From the NCBI GenBank assembly GCA_900553215.1, contig USCJ01000080.1, positions 1 to 6,565 on the forward strand: a stretch of DNA of 6,565 bases. Direction: 5' to 3'. Each line of letters starts with the position of its first letter. Position 1 is the stretch's first letter. This stretch comes from an uncultured Collinsella sp. Its GTDB lineage: Bacteria > Actinomycetota > Coriobacteriia > Coriobacteriales > Coriobacteriaceae. Of the stretch, positions 1 through 5,301 are shown in pieces. Under the pieces are notes generated by a model. It had not been told where the DNA came from and did no database searches. It worked only from the letters and a program-made list of their open reading frames with translations. Position numbers and translations under genes: made by a program.

Positions 1-91
1 TGTAGCTCGCGCGGGGGCGCCGTGAACCGATGCTCAGAAAATGCAGCAATAGTCTGCCGGTGCTAACGAGCGAGCCTTCTCGTCTGCCTGG

Positions 92-110
92 GTGGTCCAT
101 TTTGGGCCAC
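92..110. repeat. short inverted repeat upstream of the zinc-ribbon gene
   Basis: GTGGTCC (92-98) and GGGCCAC (104-110) can form a 7-bp stem with one G-U pair and a 5-nt ATTTT loop. No T-run follows on the plus strand, so it is not a standard terminator for an upstream plus-strand gene. It could be a leader hairpin, an operator or chance. The rest of 1-183 contains no gene I can support; all three forward frames hit stops before about position 66. Confidence 0.25.
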
Positions 111-117
111 ATGGGTA

Positions 118-146
118 TGGGCATGTGCCTGTTTGCTCGACATACT
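118..146 (+). promoter_or_regulatory. weak candidate sigma-70 promoter for the zinc-ribbon gene
   Basis: TGGGCA (118-123) and CATACT (141-146) each match 4 of 6 consensus bases, with a 17-bp spacer. They lie about 40 bp before the chosen ATG at 184, a sensible distance. Matches this weak occur by chance, so this is only a candidate. Confidence 0.22.
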
Positions 147-183
147 TAACGTTGACAGCCCCTGTGCAAAGGAGGACGTTTCC

Positions 184-1521
184 ATGGACGAGATGTTTGC
201 CATTAAATGTCAAAACTGCGGCGGCCCTATGTACTCGCACCAGGCTAAGCGCAGCTTTGAGTGCGCCTACTGCGGCGCGGTCATTCCGTGGCAGGCGGAC
301 GCCGGAGAGCCCAAGAGCGCTTTGGGCATTCGCCATACGCCGTTGACGGTGGTGGATGGACTGCTCAAGCTCACGCATGTGTCGCAACTCGAGCGCCCGG
401 AGGACCCGGACTGGTATTTCTTCAATTCGCACTGGCGCAATCAGTCGGTCCTGGAACATCTGCTGTGGGAGGATCGCGGCACGGCGCAGGAGTTCCAAGA
501 GGCCACGCATGTGAGCATTCCTTGCCCCTTCTGCGGAGCGTCCTTTGAGGGCGAGTCAACGCAGCGTGTGTTTGAGTGCCCGTCCTGCGGCAACAAGATC
601 GGCATTGCCGACCTGCTCAAGCCCGGTACGTTTAGCAAACGTCTGACCATGGGCGTGGGTGCGGAGTATGTGCCGGAGCAGGGTATTCCCTGCGAAATCT
701 CGCCGCAGCAGGCACGTGCCAACGCGCTGCAGCTGGTGCGCCAGTACCCGGATGCCTTTGCCGGGCACGACGTGGAAGATGCGATCCAAAACGACATGAT
801 GCTCTTCTATTTCCCCATGGCGCTGGCGGACCTGCGTATGATGGCGAGCTTCCCGGGCAAGGGCCTGAGCAAGGAAACCCTGGTGTACTACGAGGTGCTC
901 GACTGGGCGTATCCGCGGGCAAGCTATCTGGATGTTCGCCTTATGGGCATTTTGGAGCCGTGGGACTTCGCCAAGGTCGGTCCGTTCGATCCCGCCATGC
1001 AGGAAGGTGACTTTCGCGTTGTCTCCGTCGATGCGTCTACCAAGGACCAGGTGGTCATTGATAAGCTGGCGCTCGACATTGCCGGCAACGATGCCGAGGC
1101 GGTGCTGGGGCTCAATAAAAAGAGCATCCGCACCTGGGCGCGCAAGGCCCGCAAACATAAGGACGGCCTGGTGATGGTGCCGGTCTACTTTGTCGATCGT
1201 CCGGCGACGGACAGCCGCGATGGCGAGCAGGTGCGCATTGCCGTAAACGGCCAGACGGGCCGCGCGGCCGCGGTGGTGTTTAGCGACAAGCGTGAGACGC
1301 ATATCGTGGCGTCGCTCAACCCGAGCCTGCATCTGTCCGGCGAGAGCACCGTGCACGCCACGCCCATCGAGGTCAAATACGTTAAATCGCCGTTCCTGTA
1401 CCAAATTGTGCGCCGTGGAGGCGACGAGCAGCCACGTCAGGTGGCAGCGGCTGCCGAGGGCTCCTATCGTGAGGAAAAGCCCAAACGCAAGGGATTGTTC
1501 GCTGCGATATTTGGGAAGTAG
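184..1521 (+). CDS. TFIIB-type zinc-ribbon protein, 445 aa, function unknown
   Basis: The ATG at 184 is chosen because AAAGGAGG (168-175) lies 8 nt upstream. A TTG at 133 would add 17 residues but has no comparable ribosome binding site. The protein has two treble-clef-like zinc ribbons: C9-x2-C12 with C27-x2-C30, and C114-x2-C117 with C132-x2-C135. Each pair sits in a CxxCG context, as in the proteins annotated 'TFIIB-type zinc ribbon-containing'. A later segment, VPVYF followed by RIAVNGQTG (VNGQTG at about 354-359), matches the C-terminal signature I associate with that family. The tail is basic (KPKRKGLFAAIFGK). There is no signal peptide or obvious membrane span, so a cytoplasmic location is likely. 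The biochemical role of the family is not known to me; zinc binding is inferred from the eight cysteines. It could be co-transcribed with the START-like/SHOCT gene 116 bp downstream, although that gene may have its own promoter. Confidence 0.85.
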   Translation: MDEMFAIKCQNCGGPMYSHQAKRSFECAYCGAVIPWQADAGEPKSALGIRHTPLTVVDGLLKLTHVSQLERPEDPDWYFFNSHWRNQSVLEHLLWEDRGTAQEFQEATHVSIPCPFCGASFEGESTQRVFECPSCGNKIGIADLLKPGTFSKRLTMGVGAEYVPEQGIPCEISPQQARANALQLVRQYPDAFAGHDVEDAIQNDMMLFYFPMALADLRMMASFPGKGLSKETLVYYEVLDWAYPRASYLDVRLMGILEPWDFAKVGPFDPAMQEGDFRVVSVDASTKDQVVIDKLALDIAGNDAEAVLGLNKKSIRTWARKARKHKDGLVMVPVYFVDRPATDSRDGEQVRIAVNGQTGRAAAVVFSDKRETHIVASLNPSLHLSGESTVHATPIEVKYVKSPFLYQIVRRGGDEQPRQVAAAAEGSYREEKPKRKGLFAAIFGK

Positions 1522-1570
1522 GGGAGCGGAGCCGGGGCGTCGGGCTGCATCGCAAGGTCATGAGACGAAT

Positions 1571-1597
1571 TTAAGACTGCTGGGAACGTGCTACCAT
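1571..1597 (+). promoter_or_regulatory. weak candidate promoter with extended -10 for the START-like/SHOCT gene
   Basis: TGCTACCAT contains a TACCAT hexamer (1592-1597) preceded by TGn, an extended -10 arrangement. TTAAGA (1571-1576) is a poor -35 at 15 bp. The element is 40 bp before the start at 1638. The extended -10 is the only persuasive part. Confidence 0.3.
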
Positions 1598-1637
1598 TGC
1601 CGATAGCCTTAATCTTGTAAGAAGCGGAGGCCAGATT

Positions 1638-2009
1638 ATGGGTTTTGCGGATCAGCAGCTTCAGCTTCAGGTACCGTATTCTCCTGACGACACGTTTAAT
1701 GCCTTGAAGGCAGCTATGGAAAAGCTGCCTAAAGTAAAAGTTGATAGTGCATCGCCCACAACAAGAACAGTTGCAGCCGAGATTGGTATGAGCCTTTGGT
1801 CTTGGGGCGAAAATATCAGTATTTCGGTTGTTCCAGTTGAAGGCGGATCTGGCGTTACTGTCAAGTCGTCATCTAAGGTCAGGGCAAACGTATTAAACGG
1901 GGGCAAAAATGCAAAGAATATTGCCGAGATAGTCGATGCCCTATCGAAGGAGCTTGAGCGGTATCCGCAGGTTTCACAGACTATTGAGACGCTGGCGGAT
2001 AGTGATTGA
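1638..2009 (+). CDS. START/SRPBCC-like domain protein, 123 aa, apparently cut off from its SHOCT domain
   Basis: The ATG has a good GGAGG (1626-1630) 7 nt upstream. The protein has an alternating strand/helix pattern: a helix beginning [18 protein letters not shown], then [17 protein letters not shown] and a Gly/Ser-rich GVTVKSSSK strand, then a C-terminal helix ([15 protein letters not shown]). I recognise this as the small domain often placed before a C-terminal SHOCT domain. A recognisable SHOCT domain does follow, but one base out of frame, directly past the TGA at 2007-2009. As read here, the protein stops after ETLADSD. Base composition is clearly more AT-rich than the flanking genes, which may mean separate ancestry. 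No signal peptide or membrane segment is seen. The molecular function is unknown; a role with the zinc-ribbon neighbour is only suggested by adjacency. Confidence 0.75.
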   Translation: MGFADQQLQLQVPYSPDDTFNALKAAMEKLPKVKVDSASPTTRTVAAEIGMSLWSWGENISISVVPVEGGSGVTVKSSSKVRANVLNGGKNAKNIAEIVDALSKELERYPQVSQTIETLADSD

Positions 2010-2106
2010 TGTAGTTGCAAGGCTTGAGAGGCTTGCAACGCTGCGTGATAGTGGAGTGCTTACCGAGGAAGAGTTTGCTGCAGAAAAGGCAAAAATCTTT
2101 TTGTAA
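2008..2106 (+). pseudogene. SHOCT domain segment in the +1 frame, detached from the upstream ORF
   Basis: Reading GAT at 2008 onward gives 32 residues ending at TAA (2104-2106): [16 protein letters not shown], then [16 protein letters not shown]. This is a textbook SHOCT motif (L..L..L+d.G.LTeeEF...K..iL), normally the C-terminal short oligomerisation-type helix pair. Dropping one base at about 2007 joins it seamlessly to ETLADSD of the upstream ORF. The simplest reading is a one-base frameshift, real or from sequencing. The alternative is an independent mini-gene starting at GTG 2002, but no good ribosome binding site precedes it. I see no standard slippery sequence at the junction. Confidence 0.75.
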
Positions 2107-2224
2107 TCAGACACGGTGGTTGGATTTGCATTCTATTATTGAACTTGGTTATACCAGGCTGAAAATATCGTGTGTAATAAAGGTGCGTAGTAGTCTCGTC
2201 TTGATTGGCAGATGTAAATAAACG

Positions 2225-2253
2225 GTGGAACGGCTGTAAAAGAGCCTTGCCAC
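2225..2253 (+). repeat. imperfect hairpin in the intergenic region
   Basis: GTGG (2225-2228) plus GGCT (2232-2235) can pair with AGCC (2243-2246) plus CCAC (2250-2253), leaving a small 3x3 internal loop and a 7-nt apical loop. It lies immediately before the -10-like TAAAAT at 2258-2263. It may be an operator or part of a longer structured RNA; chance is possible. Confidence 0.25.
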
Positions 2254-2270
2254 TGGGTAAAATCAGGATG

Positions 2271-2321
2271 TGCCGCGGAACCCGCTCCTCAGTCGGTCAA
2301 CTTTGGAAGCGCGGGCAACGC
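2271..2321 (+). repeat. conserved two-block repeat, left (plus-strand) copy
   Basis: Block A (2271-2285) reads TGCCGCGGAACCCGC and block B (2311-2321) reads GCGGGCAACGC, separated by 25 nt. The same two blocks in the same order occur on the opposite strand at 2503-2530, with one base changed in block A and only 2 nt between blocks. Both copies follow a GGTARAAT hexamer context by 6-7 nt. Block A also contains its own small hairpin, GCGG-AAY-CCGC. The identity exceeds what I would expect by chance in 300 bp. Confidence 0.6.
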
Positions 2322-2335
2322 AGGTATTATCGTCT

Positions 2336-2361
2336 AAAGGGCCGGGTGCAACCGGCCCTTT
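2336..2361. terminator. perfect 10-bp hairpin, candidate bidirectional terminator
   Basis: AAAGGGCCGG (2336-2345) and CCGGCCCTTT (2352-2361) are exact reverse complements around a 6-nt loop. The stem is GC-rich and ends in TTT on either strand, but no longer T-run follows, so efficiency is uncertain. It sits 22 bp past the stop of the 30-aa ORF on the minus strand. It could also close a plus-strand transcript. Confidence 0.6.
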
Positions 2362-2383
2362 GCATGACTCCCTTCGCTATCCG

Positions 2384-2476
2384 TTACTGCTTATATTCCC
2401 GCCAGATCGAGTAGAGGTTCCGGGCGATGCCGGTTACATACATCGAGAGGCGCAGGATTTCAAGAAACAAGTTCAT
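2384..2476 (-). CDS. candidate 30-aa hydrophobic/amphipathic peptide, possibly a type I toxin-like peptide
   Basis: The ATG at 2476 (minus strand) is preceded by GGGGTG with 6-nt spacing, an acceptable ribosome binding site, and the ORF ends in TAA. The peptide begins MNLFLEILRLSMYV, continues TGIARNLYSIW and ends in a charged REYKQ. Hydrophobic residues dominate positions 3-25, with isolated E6, R9 and R19, so it would form a membrane-seeking helix with a charged tail. Size and shape resemble type I toxin peptides, but I recognise no named family. A terminator-like hairpin lies 22 bp downstream and a conserved structured block lies about 27 bp upstream, so it looks like a complete small transcription unit. 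Short ORFs arise by chance, so its reality depends on conservation in relatives. Confidence 0.45.
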   Translation of the reverse strand: MNLFLEILRLSMYVTGIARNLYSIWREYKQ

Positions 2477-2502
2477 AGGCTTCACCCCAATCAGAGATTA
2501 GA

Positions 2503-2530
2503 GCGTTGCCCGCAGGCGGATTCCGCGGCA
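2503..2530 (-). repeat. conserved two-block repeat, right (minus-strand) copy
   Basis: Read on the minus strand, block A is TGCCGCGGAATCCGC (2530 down to 2516) and block B is GCGGGCAACGC (2513 down to 2503). They match the blocks at 2271-2285 and 2311-2321. A TAGAAT hexamer (minus strand, 2542 down to 2537) lies 6 nt before block A. The blocks would fall in the 5' leader of the 30-aa ORF, where TGCCGC can pair with GCGGGCA around a bulged G. Confidence 0.6.
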
Positions 2531-2557
2531 GGCATAATTCTACCTCACGGGCCGCGG
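2523..2557. repeat. 7-bp perfect inverted repeat with 21-bp spacer
   Basis: CCGCGGC (2523-2529) and GCCGCGG (2551-2557) are exact reverse complements and flank the TAGAAT hexamer and the start of the right conserved block. Bracketing a potential -10 element makes an operator or DNA loop site conceivable. The GC-rich hexamer CCGCGG is itself palindromic, so this could be incidental. Confidence 0.3.
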
Positions 2558-2615
2558 TGGAGGATAGCCTGCCCCCTGGTTTTGAGCAGTGTCGATCTAA
2601 CGGGCGATCAAACCT

Positions 2616-2837
2616 CTAGTACTCTTTGAATTGAGCAAGCATCTGCCCGAAGAAGCTTAGTTCGGATGGCTCATAAATGATCGAACCGCCGTCCGCGGTC
2701 CTGTAGACCCCGCAGGGGAGGTAACGCCCGTCGGGGAGGATATAGAGGCTGGCTTCTTCCTTCAGTCCTACTGGAAATAGCGGAATCCCGTTTTCGTCCA
2801 CTTGGAACTCGTCTATATTTGCGACCTTCCTCTCCAT
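2616..2837 (-). CDS. hypothetical protein, 73 aa
   Basis: The ATG at 2837 has AGGAGG 4 nt upstream, within plus-strand positions 2842-2847. The small acidic protein begins MERKVANIDEFQVDENG and contains a hairpin-like ASLYILPDGRYLPCGVYR segment, then a C-terminal helix ending FFGQMLAQFKEY. It has one cysteine, no signal peptide and no membrane span. I do not recognise a family. It lies 32 bp after the ADP-ribosylglycohydrolase on the same strand with its own strong ribosome binding site, so the two are probably one operon. An accessory or inhibitor role is conceivable from position only. Confidence 0.7.
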   Translation of the reverse strand: MERKVANIDEFQVDENGIPLFPVGLKEEASLYILPDGRYLPCGVYRTADGGSIIYEPSELSFFGQMLAQFKEY

Positions 2838-2869
2838 GATGCCTCCTGCCTTATTTCTTGAATGGCGCC

Positions 2870-3658
2870 CTAAAACAGGCAGCTCTCAATCAACTCTTTA
2901 CCGCGCAGGGTGTCGACCCACTCCTGCGGGATGGCCTCGATACCGTATACCGTGCCGGCGAGGGCGCCGGCGACGGCTGCGGTGGTGTCGGCGTCGTCGC
3001 CTAGGTTGACGGCGGCAAGCACGCATTCTTCGTAGCTGTTGGTGTTCACAAAGCACCAGGTGGCAGCCTTAAGCGTGTCAAGCACGAAGCCGCCAGACCT
3101 GATTTCGTGCTCGGGCGCGCCTTTCAGGTGAAGCGCCCACGAGGGGAGCACGTCGTTCATCACGTCTCTTATCAGCTCGACAAATATGATACATGCGTCG
3201 GTTGACGTTCTGTGGGCATGCGTAATCGCGGAGACCTCGCTGATCTCTTCGTCTGTCGCATCGGTGAACGCCAGGGGCGCGATGCGCATGAGCGAGCCGT
3301 TGCCGTTGTCGCGCTCGCCGGAGCCTCCTTTGCCGGTGCGCAGGGCGCGAGCGGTCGTACCGCCGTAATCGAAAACGCCGTCGACCGTATACTCGCCACG
3401 GGCAATCCAGCTCACAAACTTGTCGCTCATGTCCGCGGTGTCGATATGCCCGAGCTCCCTAATCGAGTCGCAGGTAGCAAGCGTCATAGATGTGTCGTCG
3501 CTCCAGGTGCCGGCGGGCTGCCCATGCGTGCCGTAGCCGATCATGTCCGCGCATTCGAACGTGCCGCGGGGCCTGAACTCGTAGGGAACACCCAGCGCGT
3601 CGCCGACGGCAAGCCCATAGATGCAGTCGCGCAGTGTTGTTTTCGGTCTGCCTGTCAT
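2870..3658 (-). CDS. ADP-ribosylglycohydrolase (DraG/ARH family), 262 aa
   Basis: The family removes ADP-ribose from modified proteins, nucleic acids or small metabolites, using two metal ions (usually Mg). Diagnostic motifs are present in order: GLAVGDALG (15-23), TWSDDTSM (51-58, metal-binding S-D-D-T), DNGNGSLMRIAP (117-128), THAHRTS (146-152) and NLGDDADTTAAVAGALAGT (218-236, second metal-binding D-x-D-T). The metal ligands look intact, so activity is expected. At 262 aa it is at the short end of the family but shows no missing core motif. The start at 3658 has AGGAG six nt upstream. It is cytoplasmic, with no signal peptide. The substrate cannot be inferred. The gene follows the DUF1016 nuclease by 63 bp and precedes the 73-aa gene by 32 bp. 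Confidence 0.93.
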   Translation of the reverse strand: MTGRPKTTLRDCIYGLAVGDALGVPYEFRPRGTFECADMIGYGTHGQPAGTWSDDTSMTLATCDSIRELGHIDTADMSDKFVSWIARGEYTVDGVFDYGGTTARALRTGKGGSGERDNGNGSLMRIAPLAFTDATDEEISEVSAITHAHRTSTDACIIFVELIRDVMNDVLPSWALHLKGAPEHEIRSGGFVLDTLKAATWCFVNTNSYEECVLAAVNLGDDADTTAAVAGALAGTVYGIEAIPQEWVDTLRGKELIESCLF

Positions 3659-3674
3659 GGAGCGCTCCTCTTAT

Positions 3675-3702
3675 GTCGGGGGATATGAAACTCCGTCGGG
3701 GG
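3675..3702. repeat. direct repeats 20 bp apart before the ADP-ribosylglycohydrolase gene
   Basis: GTCGGGGG occurs at 3675-3682 and 3695-3702, followed by ATAT and TAT respectively. On the minus (coding) strand these read ATATCCCCCGAC and ATACCCCCGAC. The 20-bp period, about two helical turns, and the position directly upstream of the ribosome binding site fit a regulator binding site in the 63-bp gap. No clear -10/-35 pair is seen. Confidence 0.35.
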
Positions 3703-3721
3703 TATCGGTCGCAACGTGCTG

Positions 3722-4774
3722 CTACCCTTGCGCTTCGCCATTAGTCGCTTCGTTGATGGCGCGGTACTCGGCACTCAGCTCGCGCGCCAGCTCTTCCTTG
3801 CTTGGAAGATACGGCAGGTATTTGGCGGCAAACACTTGGTCGTTGTCTTCGGGCAGCGTGTACTCGACGATCGAATCGCTTTTGTCCGCGCAGAGCACGA
3901 TGCCTATGGGCGGATTGTCGCCTTCGTTCATGAGCTCACGCGTGTAGTAGTTCACATACATTTGCATCTGGCCCAGGTCCTGATGCGTAAGGTCATCGGT
4001 CTTAAGGTCGATGAGCACGAAGCAGCGCATCAGATAGTTGTAAAAAACAAGGTCAATATAGAAATGGCGCCCATCAAAGGTGATGCGCTTTTGGCGCGCC
4101 TCGAAAGCGAAGCCACGGCCAAGCTCCAGCAGGAACTTCTGAAGATGTGTGATGAGCGCCTGCTCTAGATCGCTCTCGCGAAACGCAGTATCGTCCGAGA
4201 AACCTAAAAACTCCAGTACATATGGATCGCGGATGATATCCTCGGGGCGACGAGCTGGGGCGCTCTTTTGGATTTCTTGGGTGACAGCCTCCTTGTCTTT
4301 GCTGGCAAGTAGGTGCTCGCGGAACATGGTGTTGATCTGGCGTTCGAGCTGGCGCGTGCTCCAGCGAGAGTCGGCGCATTCGTTCATGTACCAGGTGCGA
4401 GCTTCGGGGTCAGGAATGCGTATTAACCTGCGGTAATGTGTCCAGCTCAATTCGGGACGCAGCGAGTCCCGAATTGGAAATGCAAGATAGAACTGACGCA
4501 TTTTGCGCAGCTCTCTTGCTTCAAAACCTTTACCAAAATCCTTGGTAAGTCTGATTGCGAGGGCCTTGAGCAGCGCCTCTCCATACTTGGCGCGCTCCTC
4601 TCCGCCCTGCTCGTCAACAATGCTCTTGCCGATCTCCCAATACGCCTCAACCATCGCAAAGTTAACGGCGGTATAGGCCTTGTCGCGAGCGGCGTTGAGA
4701 ATTGAGGAGACCTGCTTGTAAAAACCTTCGGGCACGATTGCCGATTCTCCACGGTTTACCAGCTCACCCATCAA
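3722..4774 (-). CDS. DUF1016/YhcG-family PDDEXK nuclease domain protein, 350 aa
   Basis: The N-terminal half is the helical DUF1016_N region. It contains AYWEIGKSIVDEQ (44-56), KDFGKGFEARELRKMRQFY (78-96) and LSWTHYRRLIRIPDPEARTWY (109-129), all strong family signatures. The C-terminal half is the PDDEXK-like nuclease domain. It contains FLGFSDD (189-195), ESDLEQALITHLQKFLLELG (200-219), FYIDLVFYN (238-246) with D241, and VLIDLK (253-258) with D256 and K258, then GQMQMYVNYY and PIGIVLCADKSD. The presumed catalytic residues appear intact. Length is typical. Homologues are often found near type I restriction loci or among defence genes, but no such genes are visible here. The start is either TTG at 4774 or ATG at 4771; the GAGGAAAG upstream is somewhat far from both. 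Confidence 0.92.
   Translation of the reverse strand: MMGELVNRGESAIVPEGFYKQVSSILNAARDKAYTAVNFAMVEAYWEIGKSIVDEQGGEERAKYGEALLKALAIRLTKDFGKGFEARELRKMRQFYLAFPIRDSLRPELSWTHYRRLIRIPDPEARTWYMNECADSRWSTRQLERQINTMFREHLLASKDKEAVTQEIQKSAPARRPEDIIRDPYVLEFLGFSDDTAFRESDLEQALITHLQKFLLELGRGFAFEARQKRITFDGRHFYIDLVFYNYLMRCFVLIDLKTDDLTHQDLGQMQMYVNYYTRELMNEGDNPPIGIVLCADKSDSIVEYTLPEDNDQVFAAKYLPYLPSKEELARELSAEYRAINEATNGEAQG
4448..4476. repeat. perfect 11-bp inverted repeat inside the DUF1016 gene
   Basis: CAATTCGGGAC (4448-4458) and GTCCCGAATTG (4466-4476) are exact reverse complements with a 7-nt loop. The structure falls in the codons for the conserved FPIRDSLRPELSW segment. There is no T-run after it on the minus strand, so it is not a terminator. 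It may shape mRNA folding or be incidental. Confidence 0.6.
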
Positions 4775-4864
4775 TATCGCCCGACTTTCCTCTTGTGGAA
4801 TGCATCTTTATTGCATTTAGTTTAAAGCCTCGCGCGGACACGAATTGCTTTGCTGTCTGGCACC

Positions 4865-4894
4865 TTCGCATGGGAGCCTTGCGGTGACTAAAAT
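4865..4894 (+). promoter_or_regulatory. candidate promoter for the PH-like protein gene
   Basis: TTCGCA (4865-4870) and TAAAAT (4889-4894) are spaced 18 bp apart; the -10 matches 5 of 6 consensus bases. Transcription would begin near 4901, which excludes the GTG at 4895 as a start and supports the ATG at 4940. It lies in the divergent gap between the nuclease gene and this one. Confidence 0.4.
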
Positions 4895-4939
4895 GTGGCA
4901 ATAGAGACAGTTTTAGCGAACCCCACGGGAGTGACGCGT

Positions 4940-5209
4940 ATGGACAACAACACGCTGCTATTCCAGGACAAAGGTTCGGGTAGGTTTAAAGACGTTAAGA
5001 TCTACCCCAATCGTATCGAGGTGCTCAAGAAGGGCACTTTTGGCGGCAGGCACACCGAGATTGTCTACCTTAAGGACATCACGGGGGTCAACAGGATCAA
5101 GGGTCGCGACGTTTTCCTGCGTAACAGGCTGTTGACCGCTTGCGTCTTTAGCCTGAGTAGCCGTGCGAAGGCCCAGGAATTTGTGAAAGCGCTGAACATG
5201 GTGATGTAG
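4940..5209 (+). CDS. small PH-like domain protein, 89 aa
   Basis: The ATG at 4940 is preferred because GGGAG (4927-4931) precedes it by 8 nt and a likely promoter lies upstream. A GTG at 4895 would add 15 residues, with poor support. The protein is a run of beta strands: NTLLFQDKGSGRFKDVKIYPNR as two reads of strand-turn-strand, then IEVLKKGTFGGRHTEIVYL, then DITGVNRIKG. It closes with a C-terminal helix (SRAKAQEFVKALNMV). This is the pattern of bacterial PH-like or short-chain PH domains. No membrane span is visible except a mildly hydrophobic LLTACVFSLS strand. A protein- or lipid-binding role would be inference. The gene is monocistronic and ends at the terminator at 5238-5272. Confidence 0.75.
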   Translation: MDNNTLLFQDKGSGRFKDVKIYPNRIEVLKKGTFGGRHTEIVYLKDITGVNRIKGRDVFLRNRLLTACVFSLSSRAKAQEFVKALNMVM

Positions 5210-5237
5210 CCGATAGCGGCGTTCGGACCAAGGTAAA

Positions 5238-5272
5238 AATCGGGGCGCAGAACGGTATTCTGCGCCCCGATT
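5238..5272. terminator. strong bidirectional intrinsic terminator
   Basis: A perfect 15-bp stem: AATCGGGGCGCAGAA (5238-5252) pairs with TTCTGCGCCCCGATT (5258-5272) around a CGGTA loop. On the minus strand the stem is followed by T residues (five in a row counting the stem end), giving a classical terminator for the surface-protein gene. On the plus strand the tail is weaker (ATTGAGTT), but the hairpin lies 28 bp after the PH-like gene stop and probably serves both convergent genes. Confidence 0.9.
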
Positions 5273-5301
5273 GAGTTAATGCGCCCAAAAGCCTGGCTTG
5301 C

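Larger units (their letters stand above)
2258..2361 (+). ncRNA. candidate small structured RNA, convergent to the 30-aa ORF
   Basis: A -10-like TAAAAT (2258-2263) is followed 7 nt later by a structured stretch. TGCCGCG (2271-2277) can pair with CGCGGGCA (2310-2317) as a 7-bp stem with one bulged G. The stretch ends at the perfect hairpin 2336-2361. A transcript of about 90 nt would therefore begin with the conserved block and end at a terminator. No coding frame here has a ribosome binding site. I see no convincing -35 hexamer, which is the main weakness. It would run head-on into the small ORF's transcript and share its terminator, as an antisense RNA of a type I toxin would. Confidence 0.3.

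Noticed and set aside
556..1404. Long minus-strand open frame (282 codons) opposite the zinc-ribbon gene
   Set aside because: It is a shadow of the plus-strand gene. That gene has zinc ribbons and a good ribosome binding site; the reverse frame is Arg/His-rich with no recognisable domain.
2004..2010. Programmed +1 frameshift like that of prfB at the split SHOCT gene
   Set aside because: The P-site codon GAT cannot re-pair after a +1 shift (ATT), and there is no Shine-Dalgarno-like stimulator just upstream. A mutation or sequence error is more likely.
2268..2414. Plus-strand ORF from the ATG at 2268 across the hairpin
   Set aside because: It has no ribosome binding site and an Arg-rich translation, and it reads through a terminator-like hairpin and antisense to the 30-aa ORF. 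A structured RNA fits better.
2107..2615. tRNA, RNase P RNA, tmRNA or 6S RNA in the gene-poor stretch
   Set aside because: I looked for the conserved cores of these RNAs and found no cloverleaf, CCA end or RNase P/tmRNA signature. The structured parts are better described by the repeat blocks and terminator hairpin.
3212..3688. Plus-strand open frame of 158 codons opposite the ADP-ribosylglycohydrolase gene
   Set aside because: Antisense to a gene with complete catalytic motifs. The translation is low-complexity Ala/Arg/Val-rich and lacks a ribosome binding site.
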